Positions 11,675 to 23,900 of a DNA stretch of 64,000 nt are shown here, piece by piece. The stretch is from NCBI RefSeq assembly GCF_026151205.1, contig NC_087074.1, forward strand, positions 6,262,001 through 6,326,000, written 5' to 3'. How positions within the stretch are numbered: position 1 is the stretch's first letter; each line of letters begins with the position of its first letter. The stretch comes from Bolinopsis microptera (lineage: Eukaryota > Ctenophora > Tentaculata > Lobata > Bolinopsidae). The translations under genes were made by a program, and so were the position numbers. Below the pieces are notes generated by a model. That model was not told the origin of the DNA. It saw only the letters and a program-made list of their open reading frames with translations, and did no database searches.

Positions 11675-12455
11675 CGCTATGTGTTCAGTCAGTGTTCCTT
11701 ACTGATTTTTCACACCCCACGCCGTAGAGTCCCAGTTTGTACGGCGTCGCCGTAGAGTCTTACGCCCTAGGGTCCCGGTCCCGTCAATCTTATCTCATTG
11801 TACATGATGGTACCAAGTACATAAATCTATTAGAACAAATAGCGACTGATGATGCAAAAAGGTGCGGTATAACTATAAGGTCAATAGTGCGATTCCGCAT
11901 CCACCGCACTTACATTTTGTCTCTGAGGGCAGAGGCGAATCGTACGGTGTGCCGCCCCCGCTTCATGTTTGCCCCCCCCCCCCCTCACCACCCCACTCAA
12001 ATTTTTCTAATGTTCTAAAAAATAAAATAAATTCAGGCCTTATTTTTGCCACCTAGTCTTACAGCTTTTTGCCAGCCCAGTTACAGGAGCATTTTTGCAC
12101 CCCAAAGTTTTGTTCGTGTCGTACAAACATTTTTAGGTTCCAAGAGGTTAGATTTAGGTCTTTTTCGGCCCCCCTAAAAAACTTTAGTCAAATGCAAAGT
12201 CTACATTAAAATATAAGATAATAAAAATAAATGATAAATATCACACAAAAGAATGTTCCTAACAAAAATTATTTTACATCTCTAATTATTGAGCAAAAAA
12301 TCTAATTTAATACGCCATCTAACACATAACATTTAACACATAACAATTCACTGAAGCACTAAGTTCATTTAAAACATATATTTATCATTTTCCTCATGTT
12401 AGCTAACCATAAAAAATTTGTTAAAATATTTTATTTCATTTACAATTTATTATAA
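11675..12455. other. Gene-free AT-rich stretch
   Basis: No gene is recognised. A C homopolymer of about a dozen bases lies near 11982, and GACTCTACGGC-type motifs related to the foldback element lie at 11720-11790. Confidence 0.5.
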
Positions 12456-13283
12456 GGACACGTTCATTGAAGTTTGAGGATATTGGTAAATATTAGTGAC
12501 CTTACTAAATGGCACGATGATGTAAAATGTGTCACACTATAAAATTATTTAAACCCTCAATGGTTAGGATAATCGTTTCATCCTCTAGATAAACTTTGTC
12601 GCATAACGATTTCTTTATCAGACGATAAGATATCGCTTAAATGCGGCCGGCAGTGAGTTGTAAACTTTGTCACACTATAAAAATGTGACGGAGTTTATAT
12701 GGACCCCTTGTTGCCGTGTTTGACCAAATTTTCGAATTTCCAATTCATAGAATAGCTGTATATGACTATTATCTACATATTTAGCGACTTTTTTCGTTAA
12801 ATGGTAGCACCGTGTAAACTCCGTCACACATTTAAGAAATTTATATGAGGGATGTTTATGACATCCTGACAAGAAATGCCGAATAGTCTAGCATTATTTT
12901 GTGAGCTGAATGTGTTTGGAATTGTTCACATATTTCATTGTTATAGGCAAATACAAATACAGAAGGCAGAAATAGGTAAATTTAGTCACATAAATTTGTA
13001 TGATATCTCAACATGTGTGAAATTGAGTAAATATTAGTATACCAACTTAAACACCCTATATTACGTACTATGGATCAATTAACAATATTTCAACCATACG
13101 CCGGTCATATAAATTATTATATGGCAGTGATATGTTAACATTGGATAAATTTCAACACCTGAACAGGGTAAAAATTTGTAAATTTCGTCACAAAAAAAAT
13201 ATTATAACTTTATTTGCTCCGTGTTGGCAAAATAACTAGTTTATCGACATAGGTATGGTGATAAAGTAAAATTATATCCTATT

Positions 13284-13945
13284 CGAGGTATGATTCTTCA
13301 AAATAGGGGGCAAGAAATGTAAATTTCGTCACATCAGCCCTTGCATTAGTTAGTAGATAGATTTTCTTTCATATCAACAGTCCTTATTATAGTTAGAATG
13401 GATTTACACAGGAAATATAGAAACCCATGCCAATTTTTTATCACACTGAAATTATACTGTTGGGGCAGGAAAAGTAAATTTCGTCACATTTCAGTAACTT
13501 AGTAAAATTAAACTCAGCATTGTTAAACTTGAGTTCTAATTTGCAGAACAATAACCAACCAATAATTCCTGGAAGAAAATTGAATTTTAACTGAGGTATG
13601 GTTCTTTAAAATAGGGGCAAGAAATGTAAATTTCGTCACATACGTAATTTTAAAATTTAGATAGATTTTCTTTCATACCGATAGTCCTTATTATAATCGG
13701 AATGGATTAATACAAGAAATGTAGAAACCCATGCCAATTTTTCATCACATTGAAATTATACTGTTGGGGCAGGAAAAGTAAATTTCGTCACATTTCAGTA
13801 ACATAGTAAAATTAAACTCAGCATTGTTAAACTTGAGTTCTAATTTGATAAATAATAACCAACCAACAATTCCTGGAAGAACATTGAATTCTAACCGAGG
13901 TATGGTTCTTCAAAATAGGGGCAAGAAATGTGAATTTCGTCACAT
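13284..13945. repeat. About 305-bp tandem unit, two full copies plus start of a third
   Basis: The anchor GAGGTATGATTCTTCAAAAT recurs with small changes at 13284, 13593 and 13896 (spacing 309 and 303 bp). Each copy carries two GTAAATTTCGTCACA motifs, one after AGGGGCAAGAAAT and one after GGGGCAGGAAAA. Confidence 0.9.
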
Positions 13946-13962
13946 AAATTTAACCTCTTTAT

Positions 13963-14280
13963 GATGTCTTATCATTTTGTGACGATGTTTACATCAACTG
14001 CCCTATACTTGAATCAACTGTATCCGTGTATCGTCCTTATATAGAGGTTTCCCGCAAAATTTAACTTATTCACGATGTCGTATCATTTTGTGACGATGTT
14101 TACATCAACTGCCCTATACTTGAATCAACTGTATCCGTGTATCGTCCTTATATAGATTTTCCCCGCAAAATGTAACCTATAAATACGATGTCGTATCATT
14201 TTGTGACGATGTTTACATCAACTGCCCTATACTTATATCAACTGTATCCGTGTATCGTCCTTATATAGAGTTTTCCCGCC
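13963..14280. repeat. About 112-bp tandem unit, three copies
   Basis: Copies begin at 13963, 14074 and 14187 with GATGTCGTATCATTTTGTGA (T for G in the first copy). Each contains the motif in the opposite orientation (TGTGACGATGTTTACA) to the neighbouring 305-bp units. Confidence 0.92.
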
Positions 14281-14904
14281 TTCCAAACCAAAATCAGATA
14301 TAAATGATTTCGGAAATTCACCCAGAATTTCAAATTCCATATAATGTGACAGAATTTACATCATTTCCCAATAACCAAGTGCATGTATTTGCTAACTTTT
14401 CAAAACAACATATTTTAGGGCTATGATTGGCAGAAGAACCATCAAATAATGAGTTGAAAAGGTTTTGATGACACCTCACAGTAGAAAAGAGGTATCGTAT
14501 TCTGAGTGTGACAAAGTTTACGAAATATTGCCTTAAAGCCGTTCGATCCGTGCCCTTTAACCAATGTTGTATCATAATTGTTAGATTGACCTAATCTACT
14601 ATATATCAGACCAAGGAATGATAATTGGGCAGCTATGGTAAACAATGTCACAAAAATGTGACATTTTTTACATTATAGTGCCTAAAAGCAATACATTTTA
14701 TTTCTGAGCAGTGCATATGGGAGTATGGGTCATGTGGCTAATGTTCAGAACTTATGAACACGCTAGATTAATAGATGCTAAAATTAAGCCACTATCGTCG
14801 AAAACGCTATTTTAGAAATTTACCAATATCCTCAAACTTCAATGAACGTGTCCATAAAATTATCATCAATCACAAAAGTATACTCTCTTTGAACGTAACA
14901 TATT

Positions 14905-17900
14905 TGGATCCCCCCTGTCCCCCCCGCCTGTCCACCCGTATCCCTCCCCCCCACCGTCCGTCCGTCCCCCTCCTCGTACCGTCGTCCCCCACCGGTCCCC
15001 CGTCCTCCCGTCCCCCCCCGTGTCCGTCGCTGCCACCGTATCCGCCGTCGCGTCCCCGCCGTTCGTCCCGCCGACTCGCCGCACGTACCCGCCATCCCCG
15101 CCCCGTCCCGTCCCCCCCGACGTCACAGGTCCCGTACCCACGTAGCCACGGTACTGTCCGCCCGCGGCGTCCCGTCCCAGTGCCGTATACCCGCGATCCA
15201 CCCGTGCACGTTCCCCCCCCCCACCGCCCCCCCGGCCCCCACCCCGTAAGGTCGTCCCCAGCGTCACCACCAAAGTTCCCACAACCGCCCCCCCGACCGT
15301 CGTTCCGCGGAGTCGTACCCATCCCCCACGGCGTATCGTCCCGTCCGCCCCCGTCAGCCGGCACCACACCAACGTCCGTCCCCGTCCGCGGTCCCCATCC
15401 GCCCCCCGCCGACCTCTCCGTATCGTACAGCCCACCTCCCCCCCCCCCGCCTTCCGTCCTGTCGCCCCCCCGTCAACGTCGCCCGCGTCGTCGCTCTGCC
15501 CGGGTCCCGCCCTCCCCCCGTCCGATCCTGTACCGTCTCCCCCTGTCACCCTCCCACACCCCCGTCGAGTCCCGTTCCCGGACTGTCGTCCCCCCCGTCC
15601 CCGCGTCGCCGCGCCCCCGTCCCCCCCGTCACCCCCCTCGTCCACGTTACCCCCCAGCCCCGTCGTCGGCCCGTCTCCGTCCGCCCCGCCGCCCTCCCCC
15701 TCGTCCACGCACTCACCCCCCGTCGCCCCGTCCACCGTCGGCGTCCCGTCCCGTATCGCGGCTACCCCGCGTCCCCCCACCCAACCGTCCCCCCACGGTC
15801 CGCCCGTCGCCCGTCGCCCCCAGTCACGTACCCCCCCCCCCCCGTCACCCTGTCCGCCCCGTCGCGTTAGCGTCTCCCCACCCCCCCCCGTCCCACCTAG
15901 TCCGCCCCCCCGCCCGCTATCCCCGGTCGCACCGTCCGTGTAGTCCGTCACCCCCGTCGTAACGTCCGCCCTGCGCGTCACCGTCCCCGTCTCCCCGGCA
16001 GTACCACGTCCCCCGTCCCCGCGCCCCCGTCCCCCCCCTGTATCGCCCCCCGTCCTCGCCCCCCGTCCCCCCCGCACGTACGCCCGTCCCCCCGTCCGTT
16101 TCCCGGTCCGTCGTCGTCCGTACCTGCCCGCCCCTCCCCCACTCTCGCCCCTCCCGACCGTCGCCCCCGTTCCCCCCGTCGTATCCCCTCCCCCGTGGCT
16201 CCGTCACACCCGTCTCCGTATATCCCGAGTTCCCCGTCCAAGTCGTCGGTTCCCCTCCCCCTGCACCCGTACCGTCCCCCGTGTCGTCCACCGCCTCACG
16301 CCTCAACCCGCCCACGTCCACCGTCCCCCCCCCATCCCCCACCGTACGTTCCGTACCCGTCACACCCGCCGGCCGCCCCGTCCGCTATCTGCGCCGTCCC
16401 GTATCGATCCTCCGCCCAACAGTCAAGTCCCCGTACGCGCCGGGTCTCGCCACCCCGACCCAGTTCGCCGCGCACCGCCGGCCCCCCCGTCCCGCCACCG
16501 TATCTGGTACCTACGTCCGTCCGCACGCTGTCCCGTCCACCCCCGGCCCCCCCGTGGCCGTCGTACCCCCGTCCGCGTCCAACCAGTCCCCGCCCCCGTC
16601 CCGCCCATCGTCCGTCCGCCCCCGCCGTATACGGTATTCCGTCCGTCGCCCCACCACAGCCCACCCGAGCGTCGTACCCCTAGGCGCCCAGGTCGTCGCC
16701 GTCCCATCGTCCGTCCCCCGCCCGTCCCAGCCCCGCGCCCCCCCACTGTCCCCCCAAGACACCTGCACGCCGTTGCGCGGAGCACGTCGCCCGTCACTGG
16801 CCAACGTCCGCGTCTCAGCCCCGCGTCGTCCGCCCCCCCGTACACACGCGTCCGTCGCCACGCCCGAGTATCGTCCCCGTCCGCCACGGTCCTCCGTCCG
16901 CTAAGCCGCCAGTCCCCAGCGTCACCCACGCACGTATCCACGCACGCCCGTGCGTTAGCGTCGTCCTCCCGTCCCCCGTCGCCCCCCCCCCCCCGTCGCC
17001 CATCCGTCGTCCGTCCCGGCGTCCTAGTCCCCCCGCCGTCCCCCGTGTCGCCGCGTCAGTAGCCACCCCCCCCGGACCCGCCCCACCCCGTCCCCCCCGT
17101 CCCATCGCGTCCGCGTCTCGTCGTCCCGCCCGCGCCGTCGTGTGTCCCCCACCAGTCCTGTCCCGTCCTCCCCCGTCCCTGGCGTCACCTCGCCCGTCCG
17201 GCGCGTATTCCGTATACGTTCCCCGTCCCACGTCCACTCGCCCCCGCGCAACCGACGCGTACGTTAGCACCCCGCGTCTCGTATCCGTCCCCCCGTATCC
17301 CGTCAGTACCGTCCCCCGTCTCTGAGCCAATCGCCCCGTTCCCGGCCGTATACCCGTCCCCGCCCCAGTCCGGCTGTTGATTCCCCCCCCCGAGTTCGCA
17401 CCGTCACGCCGCGCTTCGTCCCCGTCCCGTCACGCACCACGCTGCGCCGCGTTCCCTACCCCCCCATCGTAAACATAACCGCCCACCCCCGTCTCCGTCA
17501 GTCCCACGCGTCCCTCCCGCCCCCGTACCGTCCCCCACGCCGCTGCACCCCGTCTCACCCCCGTTCACGCAGCGTCACGCGCCACCCGTCACCAAGTATC
17601 CCCGTTCGGTCCCGTCCGTTACCCCGCGCCTCGTCGTCCGTCGCCCCGCCAAACCGCCGTAGACTGTCCCTCGCCCCGTCCCCGTCCCGTCGTCCCGTCC
17701 GTCCGTCCCCGTATGTCCCCGCCCGTAGCCGTCGTATTTCTCCCCACCCGTCCCCCCTCCGTATCTCGTCGAGCGTCTCCGTCGTCGTCGTCCCCCCCGT
17801 CGTCCCCCCCCGTCCCCGGTCCGTCCACCCCCCGGACGTCCGCCCGTCGTCAGTCGTCCGTACCCGCCGTATCCCGTCCGGTACTAGTCGTCCCCCCCTC

Positions 17901-20900
17901 TCGTCCCCCGCACGTCCCCCGCCGTCAGGTCGTCCGACCCCGTCGTCACCCCCAGGTCGTACCCGTCGTCCCCCAAGCCCGTCGTACCCCGCCCGTCCCT
18001 TCGCCCCCGACGTCCGTGTCCGTGTCGTCGTCGTAGTCGCCCCCTCCCTGCCCGCCCCCCCCTGTGTGTGGTTGTGTCACTCGTCCACGTCCGTGTACCG
18101 TACGGTATCGCACGGCCGTCGTTTCCCGTCAGTACCGTCGCGGTATCCCCTGTCCACCCTCCCCCCGCGCCCTCTCCCACGTCGTATTCCGCCCCCCCCC
18201 CCCCCCAGTCCGTCCCGTCCCCTCCCCGGGCCCCCGTGCGCGTCGCGCCCGCCACCCCCCCCACCCCGGCCCCCGCAGTCAAGCGTCAGGTATCCGCTCC
18301 GTATCTCCCTGCCGCCCCGCACCCGCGTCCCGTCCGCATTCGCCGTCCCCCTGCCCCGTCCGCCGCCCCCGTCCCCCCGGCACCCCCGGGCGCCCCCGTC
18401 GACGCCCCAGTCACGGTCCCCCCAGCGCCGGTCCTGTCCGTCCCCCCACCACCCGTCCCCGTCCGTCCCCCCCTAGTCACCGTCTCGTACGTCCCGTATC
18501 CCCGCGGTACACGGTCCCCCGCGTCCCGTCGGTCCACCGCTCCGCCGTATCATCCCCCCGTACGAGCGTCCGTCGTCGTTCGCGCCCCCTGTCCCACCTG
18601 TCCCGTAACAGTCGTCCGTCCGCCCAGGCGCAGTGTGTATCGCCCTCCAGCGTCGCCCCCCGTCCGTATTCCCCACGTAAAGTCCGAGCGCCCCCGGTCC
18701 TGCCACGTGTACCCCGTACCCCGCGCTCGTTAAGTATACCCACCCCACGTCCGACCAGCTACCCCACCGCCCCCGTATCACGCGCACCCCCGGCGTATCC
18801 CCAAGCACCCCGTATACCGACCCACCCCGTAAGTCCGCCCCGTCCGTAATACCCACGCCGTACCCCGTATCGCCCGTCCCGCCCCGTCGCCAGCTCCCCG
18901 CGCCCCTGTGCGCCGTACTACCGCACCGTCCGGTGTCCCTTGTCCCCCCGCGTCCCGTCGCCCCCCAGTATCGCTTACCCGCACACGTCCCCCCCCCAGT
19001 CCGCCGTACTCGTCGGCCGGAGTCCGTTCCACGTCTTGCCCCCACCCGTGTACGCCGTCCCACCCCGTCCCCCACGCCAGTCGTCCACCCCCGCGTCGTT
19101 CGTCCTCGTGTTACCACCCGCGTACCCGTATAGTCTGCTCCCCGTATATACCCCCGCCGTAACCTCGGACCACCCCCCCCAGCGGCCCCCCCCCCCACAC
19201 CCCAGTACCGTCCCCCCCCTCCCCCGCAGTCCCCCCCCACAACCCTCCTCCGTCGTATCCTCCCCCCGTCACGCCCCTGTATCGGTCGCCCGTCCACTAG
19301 TCTCCGTACCCGTCGCGTCCCGTCGTGCGCCCCACGCGAGAACCGTAGCCCCCGGTCGGTCTGGCCCCACCGGCGTCCGGTCGTCACGTCCATCCGCACG
19401 CGCCCGTGCCGACCCCCCCCCCCCGCCCCCCCCCCCGTCCCCACCGCCGCCGCGTCCGTATCGTCCGCACTGCGCGTCCACCGTCCCCCTGCCCCCCCGC
19501 CCCCCCCCCGTCGCCCCCCGCGCCCCACCCCCCCCACCGTGTGTCGCCGCCCCCCGTACACGTCGTCCCCGCCGACTCACGTATAGCCCCGTATCCCCCA
19601 GTCGTATCGCCCCCGGATCCGTCCTCCCGCGTATCCCCCCTGGTATCCCCGTCCGCCGTTCCCGCCGCGCCCCGTCCCGTCCAGTCGTCATTCCGCCCCC
19701 GTCCGTCCCCCCCGCCACCGCCCCCCCGTGTCCTGTCCCCGTCGTCGTAAGGCGTCCCGTGCACCCGCCCGCTCCGCACAGTCGTCCCGTTATCAGCCGT
19801 TCGTCAGGCCGACCGTATCCAACCACCGTCCAGTTATGCGTCCCCGGTCCGTCCACGCCACCCGCCGTACCCCGAGTCCGCGTATCGACCGCGCCCCCCC
19901 CACCCGTCCGTTACCCGCGCCCCCCAGTAAAACCCCCCACCCAGCACGTCGCCGTCACTGTCCCCCTGTCCGACCCAGTTACACCAACACCGCCGGTTAT
20001 ACACGTCGGTAACCAACAACCGCATACGGTCGCCACACGTCCCCCCGTCCCCAGTCCCACAGTACCCCCGAGCCACGTACGTCCCACCCAGTCCCGTTCG
20101 TCCCCCCACCCCGTACCCCCACCCTTCCGAAGCACGTCCGTCGTATACGGACCGTCAGTCCCGTCGTCCCACCCGCCCCCCCGCCGTCCCCGCGTATCGT
20201 CCGTCTACGTGCGCGTCCAGCCGTCCACGTTATACTAAGCGTCCCCCGCCGCACCCGGTCCGTCCCGGCAGTCCCCCCAGTAGCGCCGTCCGTCCCCCCC
20301 CGCCGTCCCCCCGTTCCCCGTCGCGGCGTGCCCTCCGTCCCGTACGGTACCCGCCGTCGCGCGTCGCAGCCCCGCCGTGTATTTCGTACGTCCCCCCACC
20401 GTCCCCCCCACGTACCCCACCTCCCCCGTATACCCCGTTCGCCACCGTCCCCGTCGCCGTCCGCCCCCCCGTCGGTCCACCCGCAGCGTCCCGACGCCCC
20501 CCCCCGTACCGTCCCCCCGTATGTAACCCCCCGCCGACCCCCCAACGTCGTCCGCCCGTTCATGTCCGTCCGTCGTCCGTCGTCCACGCGTCGTCCCACC
20601 CGTTTCCGTATCCGTCCCCGCCCCCCCCACCGCGTCCGTCCCACTGCCCCCCCCGTACCCCCCCCGCGTCTGCCGTTTCGTCGTCCCGCCGTACCCCCCC
20701 CAGTCGTACCCGCACGTCCGTCCGCCGCACCCGCCCGTCCCCGCACCCGCCGTCACGTATCCCCCCCCCGCCCGTCCCCGCTTCCCCGCCCGCACGTCCC
20801 CACCCCGTCCCCCCGCGCGTCCCCCCCGTCAGTCGCGACCCACTGACCTGCATCGTACCACCCGTGGATCCCCCCCGCACCCACGCCGCCCCCCCTGTCG

Positions 20901-23900
20901 ACCCCCCGTATCGTCCAAGTCCACCGGTCGTCCCCGTCGCGTCAACCCGACCGTTTCAGTCCCCCCACCGACCGTCGTACCCCAGGACCCCTCCCCCACC
21001 CCCTCCACGCCAAACGCCCAGTAACCAGCGTCTCCCCCCCGAATGTCGTCCCCGGCTTATCCCAAACGCCCCGCGCCCCCCTCGTCCAGATTTTTATACC
21101 GTACGTCCCCCCGCCCGTTGCCGTCCCCGGCCCCTCCCCCGTCCGCGCACCGCCACCACACTCCCGTTACCGTATATCCTCCGTACCCCTCCAGCCCGAA
21201 GTCCGCCCCTCCGTCCGTCCCCCCGCCCCCCTGCGCGGCCCCCCCAGTCCCCGCCGCCCAGTCCGCACGTCCACCGCCTCCCGTCCGTATCCCCCCCCAC
21301 CCGCCCACCCCCACAGTATGAACCGTGCGCCCCGTCGGCCCGCCGCCCGTACACCCCCGCCTCGTCCCCGTCCCCCCGCGCGTCCCAGTCGTCCCCCCGT
21401 CCCGTATCACCCCGGCCCCCCCGTGCACGCCGCCCATCGCACCCCCGTCCCCCGCCCGCGTACGGTCGCCCCCCCCACGTCACCCCTACCGGTCACCCCC
21501 CCCCAGCCCCCGTATCAGTCCGTCGTATCCCCGCCCGTCATTCCCCCCCCCGCGCCCCCGCCCCGGTCGTCGCCGCCGTCTATTGCCGGGACCCGTGCCC
21601 CGTCACCGTATCCCGTCCCGCAACCCCGCCCCGCCGTCCTCCCAACCGTCCGTTCCCGTCCGTCCGTCGTCCGTGTCCCGTTACGTCGCGACGTATACGT
21701 CCCCCGACACAGCGCCACGTCCGCGTCACCGTCCGTCACCCCCCCCGTCCCCGCACGGTACGCCGTCGCCCATCCCCCCGTCCCCTCCTCCGTCCGTATA
21801 TCCGTCAACACCAGCGTCCTACCGTACGCGCCGCCGTCGCCCCCCGACACCGGTCCCCGCGTCCGCCCCCCCCGCGGAAGTCCCCCCCATCCCCCCATCG
21901 GCCCGTCCCACGTCCGTCCGCCACGCGCCCCCCGCCCCCCCCCCCCCGCCCCGTCCGTCGTCCGCGTCCCCCAGTCCCGTCTGCGCCCCCCGCCCACGTA
22001 TCACCCGCCGCCGTCGCCCGTCTGCGCCCCCCGGTCGACCGCCGCTCCCGTCCGTAGTCGTCCCTCCCGTCTCGCCCCCCCGTTACCCGTCAGCCCCCCC
22101 CCCCGCCGCCTCCGTCCCCCCCCGCGTCGGTCTCCCACCCCCCCTGTACCCGTCCACACCCCCCACGTCCCCGTCCGTATCCCCGTCGCCCTGTCTTCGC
22201 GTATCGTCCCCCCCCCCCCCGACGCCCGCCCGACGTCTCGCCCCGCCCCTAAGTATCCGCCCCCGTTCTCCTTTCCCCACCCAGGGGCATGACCGTCCGC
22301 GTATGTACGCACGTATTCGCCCCCCCCCAGTATCCGCCCGCGGGTATCCCCCCGTCGCGTCCACGCCCCCCCGCTCCGAGTCACGGAGCCCGTCGTCCCG
22401 CCCTCGTCGCCAGCCCGCAACCGCAGGCCCCTGTCAGTCAGTCCCGTCCCGCGCATGACGTACCCCGGGCCGCCGTATCGTCCCGTATCGGACGCGTAAG
22501 CCCGTAGTCAAGTCCCCGGCGTCGTGCGCACCCGTCCAGTCGCCCTCCGTACGTCCACCACTATCACTCCCCCCACAGTGGTCGGCAAGTCCGTCACCCA
22601 AAGTATCCCCCACCGCGTTCACGTCGTCCCCCCCGTACACACGGTCTATCCGGCGTACCCCGTCCCCTCCCCCGTATGTCGCCCAGTCGTAGCCACTCGT
22701 TAGTCCACGTATCCCAGTCGTCCCGTCCGCGTCCCCCCCCGTCGGCCCGCCGTATCACGTCCGAGCGTATCGTCAGTCCGTCCGCCCCCACGTATCTACA
22801 GTCCCTGATACGTCCGTCCGTCGTCGGCCCCCGCCCGCCTCCGCGTCCCCCCCGCGATCCCAGGTCCCCTCCGCGACTCCCACCGGCCGTACAGGCGCCT
22901 GTCCGTTCCCGTCCTCGTCCGCGTCCGCGTCCCCCACGTCGTGTTCTGCGCCTGCCGGCCCGCCGGTCCCGTACCCGCCCCAAACGCCGTACCCCACTAG
23001 TCCCACGTCGTCCCCTCGGCGTCCGCTGGTCCCGCCGCGCGTCCCTTCCCCCCACCCCGCTCCCGCGCCCCGCCGACCGCGCCGTCAGTCCGCCCGCCGG
23101 CCTCCCCCCCCCGCCGCCCCCGGTACGTTCGTCCCGTTCGCCCCCACGCCCTGGAGTTCTCCGTAGCGTCGTCCGTAGTCGTAATCCCTCCCGTCCCTCC
23201 CCGTCCCCCCCACCCGTATCGCCCCGCGTCACCCCAGTCACCGTCCGTCCCTACCCGTACACGCGTCACGGCCGTCCTCCGTACGTCCCCCGTTCGCCGT
23301 CCGAAGTCCCCTGCGAGCCGTCGCGTCCCGCTGTCCCCGCCCCGTATGCCCCGTCCCTCGTCGTCCGTCTAACCCCCGTCCCGCCCGCACGCCGTCCCCC
23401 CCCCGGTCGCCGTCCCACCCGTACACCCACCCCCCCGCCCCACACCCCGTCCCCGCCCCCGTCCGTCCTGTCCCCGTCCCCCCGCCACCGCGTCCCCCCC
23501 GGTATCCCCGTACCCCCCCCCCGTCCGCCGTTCCCCACCGGTCTGCCCCGTCGTCCCCCCGCCCCGTCGCCCGTCCTGCGGTCGCGGCCCGTACGGTCAC
23601 CCACGTCCCCGTCCCCCCCCTCGTCCCCGTACCCCCCGCCGTCCCGTCCCCGTCGTTCCGTCGCGCAGTATCCCCGTCCCCCCACCGTTGACGCCTCCCC
23701 CGCGCTCTCCGAGCACGACGTCCCGTTCGCCCACGTCCCCCCCCCCGTCCTCGTCACCCCCGTCCCCCCCCCCCGCACCCCCGCCCGTGCCCATACCACC
23801 GTAGGCGACGTCATCACCTCCGCACCGGCCGCCCACAAGCCTCCCCGCCCAGCCCCCGTCTCGCGTCGGCGGTCCGCCACGGTCCCCCACGTCCTCCGTA

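Larger units (their letters stand above)
12456..14853. mobile_element. 2.4-kb element with 36-bp inverted ends and repeated GTCACA motif
   Basis: Perfect 36-bp inverted repeats close the element (12456-12491 and 14818-14853; left end GGACACGTTCATTGAAGTTT). The interior has no gene but carries many copies of GTAAAnTTnGTCACA. Plus-oriented copies lie near 12522, 12660, 12814, 12976, 13178, 13319, 13474, 13626, 13778 and 13929. Minus-oriented copies (TGTGACnnnnTTTAC) lie near 13977, 14088, 14200, 14345 and 14507, with facing pairs near 12660-12697 and 14640-14672. I see no transposase; it may be a large non-autonomous transposon. The family is not recognised. Confidence 0.75.
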
